Positions 1 to 8,835 of a stretch of 23,984 nucleotides of DNA are shown piece after piece. The notes beneath the pieces are model-generated. The model had not been told where the DNA came from and made no database searches. It worked only from the letters and a program-made list of their open reading frames with translations. The first letter of the stretch is position 1; each line of letters starts with the position of its first letter. Position numbers and translations under genes: made by a program. The stretch spans positions 1 to 23,984 of the forward strand of contig JAILEJ010000413.1 of assembly GCA_024688095.1 (NCBI GenBank), given 5' to 3'. This stretch comes from Butyrivibrio sp. (GTDB taxonomy: Bacteria; Bacillota; Clostridia; Lachnospirales; Lachnospiraceae).

Positions 1-327
1 CTGCCTTAGGAGCGATAGCAGAAAGAACTGCTGCCTTTCCAAGATCACCTTCTACACGAACTTTTCCTTCTTCATATGCTTTTCCGCAATCAAGCTTTCC
101 TTCAGCTACAGCAATAATTGTTTCAGCATTTGCGAATACCAATGCATCACGATCAAAATATTCGAATGGCTCTACATTGACTTTCTTGTCAGCAACTTCT
201 ACATAAAAAGCGCCTTCACCTTCACCCTCAACGTTAACCTGAATTGCTACATGATCTGCAATACTACTTGCATCAGCTTTTTTGTAAGCAGACTGAACTT
301 TTTTAACAATATCCTGATATGTCATTT
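1..327 (-). CDS. SCP2 sterol-binding domain protein (partial, 3' end outside window)
   Basis: The frame is open from an ATG at 327 to the window edge, giving 109 residues that begin MTYQDIVKKVQSAYKKADAS. The pattern of an amphipathic N-terminal helix, a beta strand (HVAIQVNVEGEGEGAFYVEV) and then a stretch ending GKLDCGKAYEEGKVRVEGD is typical of stand-alone SCP2 (sterol carrier protein 2) domain proteins. These are small soluble lipid- or fatty-acyl-binding proteins, common in Clostridia, whose physiological ligand is generally not known. A strong Shine-Dalgarno (GAGGAGG) lies 6-8 nt before the ATG, and a near-consensus promoter sits about 60 bp upstream. The gene therefore appears to be transcribed on its own and not from rlmD. 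Only a short C-terminal part should be missing. Family assignment is from recognition; the biological role is unknown. Confidence 0.75.
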
Positions 328-386
328 TTCATCCTCCTCAAACCGACGTATTTATTGGAATGTTTATAGTTGTCTTAACTCTGATT

Positions 387-417
387 ATTATAATACCATA
401 ATTTCGTGAATAGTCAA
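387..417 (-). promoter_or_regulatory. Sigma-A-type promoter for the SCP2-domain gene
   Basis: On the minus strand there is a -35 box TTGACT (412-417). It is followed by overlapping -10 candidates: TATTAT (390-395, spacer 16) and TATAAT (387-392, spacer 19). Expected transcription start is near 380, leaving a leader of roughly 50 nt with the GAGGAGG ribosome site. The match is read directly from sequence; activity is inferred. Confidence 0.6.
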
Positions 418-464
418 AAAGTTTTTACGATTTTTAATTATTTTTAGTTATAAACAAGCTTTTT

Positions 465-1877
465 TCATTCCGCATTATCGCTTTTAGTAAGTAATGCGAT
501 TGTCTCTACCTGGCTTGTCCAAGGGAACTGATCAAGCGCAACAGCACGATTTACGTAGTATCCGTTCTCCTGAAGAACTTTTAAATCTCTTACAAGACTT
601 GTTGGTTTGCATGATACATAAACCATATGCTCTACGCCATAGGCAATTATCTTCTTTAATGCCTTTGGATTAATTCCATCTCTTGGAGGATCAAGGACAA
701 TAAGATCTGGCTTTTCTTCAACTTCATCAAGCTTCTTTAATACATCACCTGCAATAAATTCGCAGTTTGTAAGTTTATTTCTCTTAGCATTTTCTTTAGC
801 AGCTTCTACTGCTTCCTCGACAATCTCTATCCCATAAACCTTATCTGCTACAGGAGAAAGTATCTGAGCAATTGTACCCGTTCCACAGTATAGATCATAA
901 AGAACCTTATTTTCTGAATGCAATGCTCCCTGATCATATAATGCAGTTATATAATCCCTGACTGTCTGATACAAAACTTCTGCACTAAGACTGTTAGTCT
1001 GGAAAAATGAAAAAGGAGTAATTCTGAACTTAAGTCCAAGAAGCTCTTCATAGAAGAAATCCTGTCCATATAATATTTCCGTACCCTGATCAATTACTGC
1101 ATCTGCAATACTATCGTTTTTGGTATGCAGAATACCAACTATTCTTCCGCCAAGTTCAAGATCAAGAAGCACATTTTTATATTCTTCAAGATCAAAATCA
1201 AGCTGTGTTGTCGTAATAAGATCAATGAGGATTTCTCCGGTTTTTACAGCTTTTCTTACAAGAAGATGTCGTAAATAACCTTCCTGTTTCATTCTGTGAT
1301 AAAAACTGATTTTCTTTTCATCATAAAGAGGAGAAAAATAATCCAGCGAAGCTTTAAGAATTTTTCTATAATCTTCATCTATTATCTGGCAACCGGTAAC
1401 ACTTACAATATCATAAAAGCTGTTTCTCTTATGCATTCCAAGTGCCAGCTTTCCGCCCATTTCTTCATCACCAAAACTAAATTCCATTTTATTTCTGTAT
1501 TCATACTTTATGGGACTTGTCTTAATGCCTTCCCATGTATATCTGACAGGCTGGGATTCAAGAACCGGTTCAAGCAAATGTCTGACCTGCTGTTCCTTAA
1601 GACCAAGCTCTTTTACATAATGCATTGTAAGATAGTTACAACCACCACATTTCCCAAAATGTTCGCATGGACTCTGTTTTGCATCGTTTGGCTCACTGAT
1701 TATTTCAAGAAGACGGGCCTCTGCCTTTTTACCATGTACCTTCTGAATCTGACATGATACCCTTTGTCCGGGAAGAGCACTTTTTATTACAACATAACCG
1801 TCCTCTGTCTCCATTATTCCCTTATTTGGGAATTCCACTCTTTTTATTATTCCTTCAATTATCTCTTTTTTCTTCAT
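465..1877 (-). CDS. rlmD: 23S rRNA (uracil-C5)-methyltransferase, RlmD/RlmCD (RumA/TrmA family)
   Basis: This 470-residue enzyme transfers a methyl group from S-adenosylmethionine to C5 of uridine in 23S rRNA. In Firmicutes one enzyme (RlmCD) often modifies both positions that RlmC and RlmD modify in E. coli. Residues 1-60 form a TRAM RNA-binding domain. Four cysteines fitting the family 4Fe-4S cluster are seen at C71, C77, C80 (CEHFGKCGGC) and C163. The SAM-binding motif YDLYCGTGTI is at 327-336, the DPPRDG motif at 396-401, and the catalytic nucleophile is C423 in YVSCKPTSL. Length is normal for the family. The start has an AAGG ribosome site 6 nt upstream. It is separated from the upstream small-protein gene by an intrinsic terminator, so it must have its own promoter; none stands out clearly. 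Family is confident; the exact target uridine (747, 1939 or both) cannot be told from sequence. Confidence 0.93.
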   Translation of the reverse strand: MKKKEIIEGIIKRVEFPNKGIMETEDGYVVIKSALPGQRVSCQIQKVHGKKAEARLLEIISEPNDAKQSPCEHFGKCGGCNYLTMHYVKELGLKEQQVRHLLEPVLESQPVRYTWEGIKTSPIKYEYRNKMEFSFGDEEMGGKLALGMHKRNSFYDIVSVTGCQIIDEDYRKILKASLDYFSPLYDEKKISFYHRMKQEGYLRHLLVRKAVKTGEILIDLITTTQLDFDLEEYKNVLLDLELGGRIVGILHTKNDSIADAVIDQGTEILYGQDFFYEELLGLKFRITPFSFFQTNSLSAEVLYQTVRDYITALYDQGALHSENKVLYDLYCGTGTIAQILSPVADKVYGIEIVEEAVEAAKENAKRNKLTNCEFIAGDVLKKLDEVEEKPDLIVLDPPRDGINPKALKKIIAYGVEHMVYVSCKPTSLVRDLKVLQENGYYVNRAVALDQFPWTSQVETIALLTKSDNAE

Positions 1878-1996
1878 AATGCCTTTTAAATATCTCCAAC
1901 CAGGTAAAAGTTCTATTAGTTAACAATACATTTGACGCCATACTTTCAATAATATATATTTGTCCCCATTTTTCCAAATCATATTATAATGCGCAG

Positions 1997-2031
1997 AAAA
2001 AAACGGAGCGAATATGACTCCACTCCGTTTT
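1997..2031 (-). terminator. Intrinsic terminator after the acidic small-protein gene
   Basis: On the minus strand a 9-bp stem (AAAACGGAG at 2023-2031 pairing with CTCCGTTTT at 2000-2008) with a 14-nt loop runs straight into seven T residues (2003-1997). It lies about 65 nt after the stop codon at 2095. The plus strand lacks an equally long T-run, so it should act mainly on minus-strand transcripts. It ends the unit containing the 88-residue protein, and probably any read-through from pcrA. Confidence 0.8.
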
Positions 2032-2094
2032 AAAGCAAAGTAATAAGTTTTTCAGACCTCTGGCAATATACCAGTTTACCAAAAACAGTTATTT

Positions 2095-2361
2095 TTACTT
2101 ATCATCATCATCGAAGTCGAAGTCATCAAAATCATCAAAGTCGTCATCATAATCATAGTCATAATCGTCTTCGAATGCCGGTGTCATATATTTATATACA
2201 AAATATGAAATAGCTGCTACACTAGCTGCTGCACCAATTACTGCAAGAATCCACAAAATAACATTTGCAGGTTTCTTTGCATTTGCAGCTTCTTTTTTCT
2301 CAAGAAGCTCATTTACTCTTGTAAGTTCCAATACATCATCAATTTTAGATCTAACGTCCAT
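2095..2361 (-). CDS. Small single-span membrane protein with Asp-rich tail, function unknown
   Basis: I do not recognise a named family with certainty. The 88-residue product has a charged, probably helical N-terminal segment (residues 1-30, ending KK). One hydrophobic segment at about 34-54 (VILWILAVIGAAASVAAISY) follows, then a short linker. Residues 64-88 are almost only Asp, with Tyr and Phe interspersed, ending DDDDK. Lys pairs before the membrane segment suggest the N terminus is cytoplasmic and the acidic tail outside, which is inference. The tail could bind cations or a basic partner. The ATG has an AAAGGGG site 9-10 nt upstream. It sits about 220 nt downstream of pcrA with no obvious terminator between them, and is followed by a strong terminator. 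Asp codons alternate GAT/GAC, giving low-complexity DNA at 2100-2180. That it is a real gene is likely from the ribosome site, the terminator and the coherent protein architecture. Confidence 0.7.
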   Translation of the reverse strand: MDVRSKIDDVLELTRVNELLEKKEAANAKKPANVILWILAVIGAAASVAAISYFVYKYMTPAFEDDYDYDYDDDFDDFDDFDFDDDDK

Positions 2362-2580
2362 TGCTCATACCCCTTTCACAGAAAAAATATTATTATTGCA
2401 AATCATTCACAATAGTCGAAAGCTAATAAAAATACCTATAAAAATAATAACATGAATGAATATGAATTACATAATATATATGACAAATTAATAATATTTT
2501 TACACAATTATGTACAAACTCATTCTGCTCATTTAAATAAAAATATATTTATACTCAAATACAATTTTTATTATTTATCA

Positions 2581-5079
2581 TCAAACCTTTTTTAACTTTG
2601 CAAAAGCAGCAAACATAACCTTTGGTCCGCATTCATCAAACTCGACACTCACCTTATAATCCCTGGTCTCCTTCTCAAGCCCGACAACCGTTCCAACACC
2701 AAATTTTATGTGCTTTACTCTGTCTCCAACTTTATAATCAGGTTCTGTTCCTGCAGCCGCAGGCATTCCCTTCTGAAGACCAAGTGATTTGCCTTTACTG
2801 GCAGCCGCATGATTTGACGAAGCTCCCATTATAAATGGTTTATCAGGAACTGCTCTCTTAGGCTCAGGTCTAAGCTTGGCTTTTGGTCTTCCAGTCCCAA
2901 ATGAAGCCGCAGATGAATCACCTGTTTCCTTAGGCTTTCCAATCCCATATATACTACTTCCCTTAGCCTGATACATAGGCTCTCTGCCTGGTTTATCATA
3001 GCCGTTATAACCAGTACTATAAGAAGATGAAGCTGTTGTACTTCTTCTATACATATTTCCGCTTGAAAGATCGATATCATCAAACTCATCTATAGAATCG
3101 CCATCATCAAAAAGAAAGCTTGGTGCAGACTCTGTAGCTGATCTTTCTAAAAGATTTCCTGGAATTTCTCTTACAAATCTGCTAAGTGGATTAGACTGAA
3201 ATTCTCCTCTTACCATTCTTCTCTTTGCTCTTGTAAGTGTAAGCTCCTTTTTGGCTCTTGTAATACCAACATATGCAAGACGACGCTCTTCCTCTATTGC
3301 TTCGGGGTCATAATCCTCTGCCTCTATAGACATATAGCTTGGAAATACTCCATCCTCCATACCTGCAAGATAGACATGTTCAAATTCAAGCCCCTTTGCA
3401 CTATGTAGTGTCATAAGAAGGACCTTATCATCATCCTCACTTACATTATCGATATCCGCTACAAGAGCAACTTCTTCAAGGAATCCTGAAAGTGAAGGAT
3501 CATCTGTGCTTTCTTCATATGCTGCAAGTTTACTTACAAGTTCATCGATATTTTGAACTCTGTCATTGTCACCACTCTCATCATCTTCAGTTTCAGCTTT
3601 AATATAATCAATATAATTAGTGGTTACTATAATATCCTTTAGCAGATCAGACAAAGACATCTCTTTTTCTTTAGCTCTAAAAGCCCTTATCATTACCACA
3701 AAATCCTTTAGCTTTGTAGTTGCCCTTGTCACACTTACTATATTATCAACCTCGCACAGAGCATCATAAAAACTTATCTGTCTCTCATCCGCATATTCCT
3801 GTACATTATTTATTGTAGTCTGTCCTATGCCTCTTCTTGGAACATTTATGATTCTTCTGACTGCAAGATCATCAACTGCATTGTCTATTGTTTTTAAATA
3901 GCATAAAAGGTCTTTAATTTCTCTTCGTGAATAGAAATTAGTTCCACCAACCAGGTCATATGGTATTCCGTTTAAAACAAATTTTTCTTCTATAAGTCTG
4001 GACTGAGCATTAGTTCTATATAAAACCGCAACATCCTTGTACTTTATTTTTCCATTTCTATGAAGCTTTCCGATATCATCAGCAATAAAAGACGCTTCAT
4101 CAGGAGCCTGATCAAATTCGCAAAGGCGAACCTTATCTCCCTTTCCCTCATCTGTCCAAAGAGCTTTATCCTTACGTCCAAAATTGTTCTTTATAACAGA
4201 GTTTGCAGCATCAAGAATATTCTGTGTTGATCTGTAATTCTGCTCAAGCTTGATAACTTCAGCATCCTTATATACTTTTTCAAAATCAAGAATATTTCTT
4301 ATATTGGCGCCTCTAAATCTGTAAATAGACTGATCATCATCACCAACTACACAAAGATTTTTATATTTATCTGCAAGAAGTCTTATAAGTTCAAACTGAG
4401 CATTATTTGTATCCTGATACTCATCCACCATAATATATTTAAAACGTTCCTGATAACTCTCAAGCACATCCTGATTCTTTTTAAATAACATTACAGTATT
4501 AAATATAAGATCATCAAAATCCATTGCATTATTATTTTTTAATGCATTCTGATATTCTGTATAAGCCTTTGAAATTTTAAGCTTTTCAGAGTCTCCTCCA
4601 TTTGCAAGGTAATATTCATCCGGTGTTACCAGATTATCTTTACAGGAAGAAATAGTACTCATAATTCGTTTCATTTTAAGTCTTACTGTTTCAAGCTGAT
4701 ATTTCTTGCAGATATCTTTCATAAGACTCTTTGAATCATCTGTATCATAGATAGTAAAATTATTCTTATATCCAAGCCTGTCAGCATATCTTCGAAGTAT
4801 TCTCACACAGGTTGAATGAAATGTTGCTACCCAGATGCTTTCTGCTCCAAATCCAACTATCTTATCAACTCGCTCTCTCATTTCACCTGCAGCTTTATTA
4901 GTGAAAGTAATTGCCATAATATTCCATGGATTAACTCCACATTCATCTATAAGGAAAGCCACTCTGTGAGTAAGTACTCTTGTCTTTCCAGAACCTGCTC
5001 CGGCAAGTATGAGGACTGGTCCGTCTGTCTGTAGCACAGCCTTCTTCTGCTCAGTATTCAGCGTATCATATATTCCCAT
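2581..5079 (-). CDS. pcrA: ATP-dependent DNA helicase PcrA (UvrD/Rep superfamily 1A)
   Basis: A 3'-5' DNA helicase of 832 residues that unwinds DNA in nucleotide excision repair and rolling-circle replication, and clears RecA filaments and stalled RNA polymerase. Visible motifs in order: Q-motif region LNTEQKKAV (7-15), Walker A AGAGSGKT (26-33), Walker B DEYQDTN (219-225), motif III GDDDQSIYRFRGA (246-258), motif IV EQNYRST, and motifs V/VI (MTLHSAKGLEFEHVYLAG and EERRLAYVGITRAKK). A long low-complexity Ser/Gly/Tyr/Lys-rich linker (roughly 650-780) precedes a C-terminal tudor-like module, VGDRVKHIKFGVGTV onward, which in PcrA is known to contact RNA polymerase. Length is somewhat above the usual 720-780 because of the linker. 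It is the last gene of the twelve-gene run and starts 6 nt after the DUF1836 gene, so it is very likely co-transcribed with recN. Confidence 0.96.
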   Translation of the reverse strand: MGIYDTLNTEQKKAVLQTDGPVLILAGAGSGKTRVLTHRVAFLIDECGVNPWNIMAITFTNKAAGEMRERVDKIVGFGAESIWVATFHSTCVRILRRYADRLGYKNNFTIYDTDDSKSLMKDICKKYQLETVRLKMKRIMSTISSCKDNLVTPDEYYLANGGDSEKLKISKAYTEYQNALKNNNAMDFDDLIFNTVMLFKKNQDVLESYQERFKYIMVDEYQDTNNAQFELIRLLADKYKNLCVVGDDDQSIYRFRGANIRNILDFEKVYKDAEVIKLEQNYRSTQNILDAANSVIKNNFGRKDKALWTDEGKGDKVRLCEFDQAPDEASFIADDIGKLHRNGKIKYKDVAVLYRTNAQSRLIEEKFVLNGIPYDLVGGTNFYSRREIKDLLCYLKTIDNAVDDLAVRRIINVPRRGIGQTTINNVQEYADERQISFYDALCEVDNIVSVTRATTKLKDFVVMIRAFRAKEKEMSLSDLLKDIIVTTNYIDYIKAETEDDESGDNDRVQNIDELVSKLAAYEESTDDPSLSGFLEEVALVADIDNVSEDDDKVLLMTLHSAKGLEFEHVYLAGMEDGVFPSYMSIEAEDYDPEAIEEERRLAYVGITRAKKELTLTRAKRRMVRGEFQSNPLSRFVREIPGNLLERSATESAPSFLFDDGDSIDEFDDIDLSSGNMYRRSTTASSSYSTGYNGYDKPGREPMYQAKGSSIYGIGKPKETGDSSAASFGTGRPKAKLRPEPKRAVPDKPFIMGASSNHAAASKGKSLGLQKGMPAAAGTEPDYKVGDRVKHIKFGVGTVVGLEKETRDYKVSVEFDECGPKVMFAAFAKLKKV

Positions 5080-5085
5080 TATTAC

Positions 5086-5733
5086 TTAAATATCCTTATT
5101 TCTTTTTTCTTTTTTAGCCTTTGTTTTTCTGTCAGGTGCAAGACCTTCAAAATTATCCAGCATTTTCTCAATGATCAGCTTTTTTACATATACATCATAT
5201 GCAAGAAGTGATATAAAGCTAAACGTCTGCATTTTTGATCTTTGTTCCTCAGACACATCCTCAAACATCTGAGTTGATTTTTCATATTTATCAAGAATAT
5301 CCTGTTTGACATCCTCAAGTTCAGTATCTTCCATCTCATAGATAACCTTATAAATGTCACTTAAAGTAAGTTCTTCAGTATCACTTATATGAAACCTTTC
5401 CTTTATAGGTCCAAGAAGAGTCTGTATGTCATTAATTGACAGTATGTTTTTATAATAATAAATAAAAATGAGCAAAATAATATGATCTTTAGAATACTTC
5501 TTACGCACTGGAGGCGGAAGCAAATCATTTTTTGCATAATTATTTATCATGGTTTTTGTAAGGATCTTATCATCCAGAGGATATCTGGTTGTCCTTCTAA
5601 GCCTGTCCTCCATAAATGTTGTGAGCTGATCCATATACAAATCTATATTAGGAATATCCTCAAGCTTAATAAGGTCTATTCTGCCAAGACTTTCCATTAT
5701 ACTATTCAAAAGATCATCATTATCTATTGTCAT
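5086..5733 (-). CDS. DUF1836 domain protein (putative HTH regulator)
   Basis: A 215-residue soluble protein matching the DUF1836 pattern. An N-terminal segment EDIPNIDLYMDQLTTFMEDRL is followed by a MerR-like winged-helix-type region at about 58-107 (LTKTMINNYAKNDLLPPP, then KKYSKDHIILLIFIYYYKNI, then LSINDIQTLL). A helical acidic C-terminal half ends in a Lys-rich tail. Such proteins are widespread in Clostridia and have no established function; DNA binding is inferred from the helix-turn-helix look. The ATG overlaps the recN stop by four bases (ATGA), and pcrA begins only 6 nt after its stop. It is therefore translationally and transcriptionally locked between two DNA-repair genes. This suggests, but does not show, a link to recombination or damage response. 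Confidence 0.82.
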   Translation of the reverse strand: MTIDNDDLLNSIMESLGRIDLIKLEDIPNIDLYMDQLTTFMEDRLRRTTRYPLDDKILTKTMINNYAKNDLLPPPVRKKYSKDHIILLIFIYYYKNILSINDIQTLLGPIKERFHISDTEELTLSDIYKVIYEMEDTELEDVKQDILDKYEKSTQMFEDVSEEQRSKMQTFSFISLLAYDVYVKKLIIEKMLDNFEGLAPDRKTKAKKEKRNKDI

Positions 5734-7448
5734 TTAAGATCACCCTTCTTTCCCTTAGCATTCTTCTTGGTGTCTGCAGCCATTTTCTTCATTTCCCTTG
5801 CATTTTCCAATACCTTTTCTGTAAGATCATCTGTACCAAGAAGTCTCGCAAGCTCGGAAATACTTTCTTCATCTTTTACAGGACTTATTCTGGTTACGGT
5901 TCTGTTTCCAGAGAGCTCTTTTTCTATAACAAAATGATTGTCTGCCATAGCTGCAATCTGAGGTAAATGCGTAATACAGATTATCTGGTGAGAATCTGCA
6001 AGAACTCCCAAAAGCTCAGAAACCTTCCATGCTGTCTTTCCAGAAATACCTGTATCAATCTCATCAAATATAAGCGTTGCGATATCATCCTTTTCTGCTA
6101 TTACAGTCTTTAGACCAAGCATTATTCTTGATAATTCACCACCACTTGCTACCTGATTGATTGGTCTCATGCTTTCTCCAGGGTTAGTGGATATCATGAA
6201 ATTAACATCATCAAATCCACCACTTCCAAACTTCTCCTCATCTGGTTCAACCTTTATTTCAAACTGAACATCTATGAAATTAAGTGAAACAAGCGCTTCC
6301 TTTAAAAGCTTTGAAAGAACTGCAGCATTCTGCTTTCTTACATTTGAAAGCTTTCTGCAAAGGTCTAAAATTTCATTTTTGGTACTGTCAATCTCAGCCT
6401 TTAACTTATTTCGATGAGCCTCAAGATCCTGAAGTTCTTCAAGCTTCTTTGACTGTTTATCATGATACTCAAGTATTGCATCAATACTCTGTCCAAATTT
6501 ATCCTTTAAATGATTTATAACATTAAGTCTGTCTTCGGTATTGCGAAAATCTTCATCATCGAATTCGAGATCGTCAAGATACACAGCAAACTCATGTCTG
6601 ATTTCTGAAATAAGGCTATCTATATCAGAAAGCTGGTCTGTCAGCTGTGAGACTTTATCATCATAATCTGAAACTGAAGATAATTCTCTAAGCGCCTTTC
6701 CCACCATATCTGCAATATTATCCTGATCAGAGTCATTGCCAAAAAGTTTACTGCAAATACCAACAGCCTGCGATATCTTTTGGCCATTAACCATCTTTTT
6801 ATATTTATTCTCTAACTCTTCGTCTTCACCGGAAACCAGATTTGCTTCCTCTATCTCATTTACTTCGTACGAAATCAGTTCCTGCTCTCTAAGTCTTTGA
6901 GACTCATCAATATCTGTCTCATCATACTTTTTTAAAAGAGCCTTGTATTCATGATACTTTTCTTTAAGTTCATCTTTAATATCTGCGGCTTCTTTACCTG
7001 AATAATCATCAAGTATTTCCAGATGCTTTTCTTTATGTAAAAGTTCCTGATGATCGTTTTGTCCATGAATATTGATAAGTATATTAGATAAAGTTCTAAG
7101 CTGACTTACAGTTACAACTTCTCCACCAGCCTTACATACACTTCTACCTGGCATAATCTTCCTGGTGAGTGTAAGACTTCCATCCTCTTCAATTGGAATA
7201 TCCATTTCTTCAATAGCCTTTTTCTGGCGTTCATTATCAATCCCAAAAGTAAGTTCAATAAGTGCATAATCTGCACCTGTTCTTATCATGTCCTTATCAG
7301 CCTTTGCACCAAGAGCCAGGTTTACAGATCCAATAATTACAGATTTACCAGCACCTGTTTCACCTGTCATAATATTTAGGCCATTTCCAAATTCTATTTC
7401 CTGCTCTTCAATAAGAGCTAGATTTTTCACATGTAAACTATATAGCAT
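5730..7448 (-). CDS. recN: DNA repair protein RecN (SMC-like ATPase)
   Basis: RecN is an SMC-family ATPase recruited early to double-strand breaks, where it tethers DNA ends and helps RecA. The 572-residue product shows Walker A GETGAGKS at 29-36, a central coiled coil (roughly 150-380) rich in Glu, Lys and Leu, the ABC signature VASGGELSR beginning near 433, Walker B LIFDEIDTGISG near 459-470 and the His switch CITHLPQIAAMA. Length is normal for RecN. The C-terminal 20 residues are Lys-rich. A ribosome site (AAAGGGA) precedes the ATG. It lies 39 nt after argR and overlaps the DUF1836 gene by 4 bases. I found no obvious LexA-type operator directly upstream, fitting expression as part of the long operon. 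Confidence 0.96.
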   Translation of the reverse strand: MLYSLHVKNLALIEEQEIEFGNGLNIMTGETGAGKSVIIGSVNLALGAKADKDMIRTGADYALIELTFGIDNERQKKAIEEMDIPIEEDGSLTLTRKIMPGRSVCKAGGEVVTVSQLRTLSNILINIHGQNDHQELLHKEKHLEILDDYSGKEAADIKDELKEKYHEYKALLKKYDETDIDESQRLREQELISYEVNEIEEANLVSGEDEELENKYKKMVNGQKISQAVGICSKLFGNDSDQDNIADMVGKALRELSSVSDYDDKVSQLTDQLSDIDSLISEIRHEFAVYLDDLEFDDEDFRNTEDRLNVINHLKDKFGQSIDAILEYHDKQSKKLEELQDLEAHRNKLKAEIDSTKNEILDLCRKLSNVRKQNAAVLSKLLKEALVSLNFIDVQFEIKVEPDEEKFGSGGFDDVNFMISTNPGESMRPINQVASGGELSRIMLGLKTVIAEKDDIATLIFDEIDTGISGKTAWKVSELLGVLADSHQIICITHLPQIAAMADNHFVIEKELSGNRTVTRISPVKDEESISELARLLGTDDLTEKVLENAREMKKMAADTKKNAKGKKGDLK

Positions 7449-7487
7449 TTCATCCCTTTCTAAGTAATCCGTTTTTTACAGATTTAC

Positions 7488-7937
7488 TTACTCGAGCATG
7501 GAACGAATTTTATCCATAACTATAAGAGTATCTTCATCTGTTCTTATAGCTGCCATAATAGTATCGTCACCTGCTATGCATCCTACAATTTCTTTAAATT
7601 TAAGAGCATCAAGAGCAGCTGCAACAGCCATTGCCATTCCCGATACTGTCTTCATTACCAGAATATTCTGGGCTCTGTCCATGCTTACGTATCCCGCCTT
7701 AAGCACATGTATATATTTATCCTTCAGGTGATCATCAGTCTGTCTGGTCACAACATACTTCTGATGTCCCTCCGGAGTAGTCATCTTAGTAAGTCCCAGT
7801 TCTCTTATATCTCTTGAAACTGTTGCCTGAGTAACATCATATCCGGCAATTCCAAGCATCTCTGCAAGAGTTTCCTGGGTTTCAATATCATTATTTTCTA
7901 TAATTTCTATAATTTTGTCATGCCTGTTTTTTTTCAT
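7488..7937 (-). CDS. argR: Arginine repressor ArgR
   Basis: A 149-residue transcription factor that binds ARG boxes as a hexamer when arginine is present, repressing biosynthesis and activating catabolism. The N-terminal winged helix is clear (RHDKIIEIIENNDIETQETL, then VTQATVSRDIRELGLTK as recognition region). The C-terminal oligomerisation and arginine-binding domain contains GCIAGDDTIMAAIRTDEDT, with the conserved paired Asp that contacts arginine. Length is typical. The ATG is preceded by GGGGG about 6 nt away. Placement between nadK and recN is the usual Firmicute arrangement (B. subtilis ahrC-recN), so this copy is probably the housekeeping regulator. No arginine genes are in the window. 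Confidence 0.96.
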   Translation of the reverse strand: MKKNRHDKIIEIIENNDIETQETLAEMLGIAGYDVTQATVSRDIRELGLTKMTTPEGHQKYVVTRQTDDHLKDKYIHVLKAGYVSMDRAQNILVMKTVSGMAMAVAAALDALKFKEIVGCIAGDDTIMAAIRTDEDTLIVMDKIRSMLE

Positions 7938-7966
7938 TTTTTACCCCCTGATAAAATCCACATACA

Positions 7967-8815
7967 TTAAACAAGCTTATTATGCAGTACCTCAAGAAAA
8001 CTAACAGATTTAAGTCTGCATATCCTGGTTACCTGATCAGCCCTTTTAATATTTATCTTATCACCTGTTTTTAGTGATATACTCTGAGTTCCGTCAAGAC
8101 TGGCTTCTGCCTGAAGAATACTTCCAGCCTTTCCTTCACCAAGCTCTACTGTAATAGTATCATCCGCTGATAAAACAATAGTTCTTGAATTGAACGTATG
8201 CGGACAGATTGGTGTAAGCAGTATCATTTTGGCTGACGGCTCTACAATAGGTCCACCGGCAGACATATTATATGCAGTGGATCCTGTCGGTGTGCACAAA
8301 ATAATACCATCTGCACGATAGTTATTAAGATACATACCATTTACAAATATATTGAAGTTCATAACCTGAAGCGATGAGCATCTGGCAAGAACTATATCAT
8401 TAAGTGCAAAACCATGCTCACCTGTACTTGATTCACCATACAACATCATTCTGTCAACAATATCGTATTTACCTGCTATAAGCTGATTAAGTGCATCATC
8501 TATTCCATTTTTTTCAACTTCTGCAAGGTAACCAAGTGTTCCCAGATTAACTCCAAGAAGAGGTATTTCTCTTCCCATAACGTTTCTTGCAGCCTGAAGC
8601 ATTGTTCCATCGCCCCCAAGAACAATACAACAATCAACACCCTCTGGAATATCACAAGTATATGAAGCTCCGGAAACCTCGGACAAAACTGTATCAGGAT
8701 TGTATTCTGCTACAGAACATATTTTTCCATGTCTTTCAAGATATGCCTTAATCTTATAGGTTTCTTTAAGCTCTCTGTCTTTGCATTTGTTAGTATAAAT
8801 AAAAAAATGTCTCAA
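7967..8815 (-). CDS. nadK: NAD kinase (TTG start)
   Basis: NAD kinase phosphorylates NAD+ to NADP+ using ATP or polyphosphate; it is the only route to NADP. The 282-residue protein carries the GGDGT motif at 67-71 (IVLGGDGTMLQAARN), NLGTLGYLAEV at 90-100, the ALNDIVLAR NE/D motif near 137-145 and the Gly-rich YRADGIILCTPTGSTAYNMS region. The start codon is TTG (8813-8815): no in-frame ATG lies near it, the N-terminal sequence MRHFFIYTNK fits family beginnings, and a GGGGGA ribosome site stands 8 nt upstream. It lies 20 nt after tlyA and 29 nt before argR, a conserved order. The TTG start may keep translation moderate, which is inference. Confidence 0.95.
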   Translation of the reverse strand: MRHFFIYTNKCKDRELKETYKIKAYLERHGKICSVAEYNPDTVLSEVSGASYTCDIPEGVDCCIVLGGDGTMLQAARNVMGREIPLLGVNLGTLGYLAEVEKNGIDDALNQLIAGKYDIVDRMMLYGESSTGEHGFALNDIVLARCSSLQVMNFNIFVNGMYLNNYRADGIILCTPTGSTAYNMSAGGPIVEPSAKMILLTPICPHTFNSRTIVLSADDTITVELGEGKAGSILQAEASLDGTQSISLKTGDKINIKRADQVTRICRLKSVSFLEVLHNKLV

Positions 8816-8835
8816 AGGATGTTTCCCCCAATCCT

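Noticed and set aside
1923..1949. TTGAAA-15-TATTGT as promoter of rlmD
   Set aside because: Spacer too short and -10 match weak; rlmD must have a promoter here, but I cannot place it with confidence.
2098..2112. DDDDK at the end of the small acidic protein as an enteropeptidase-type cleavage site
   Set aside because: The motif is at the extreme C terminus of an Asp-run, so cleavage would release nothing; coincidence of composition.
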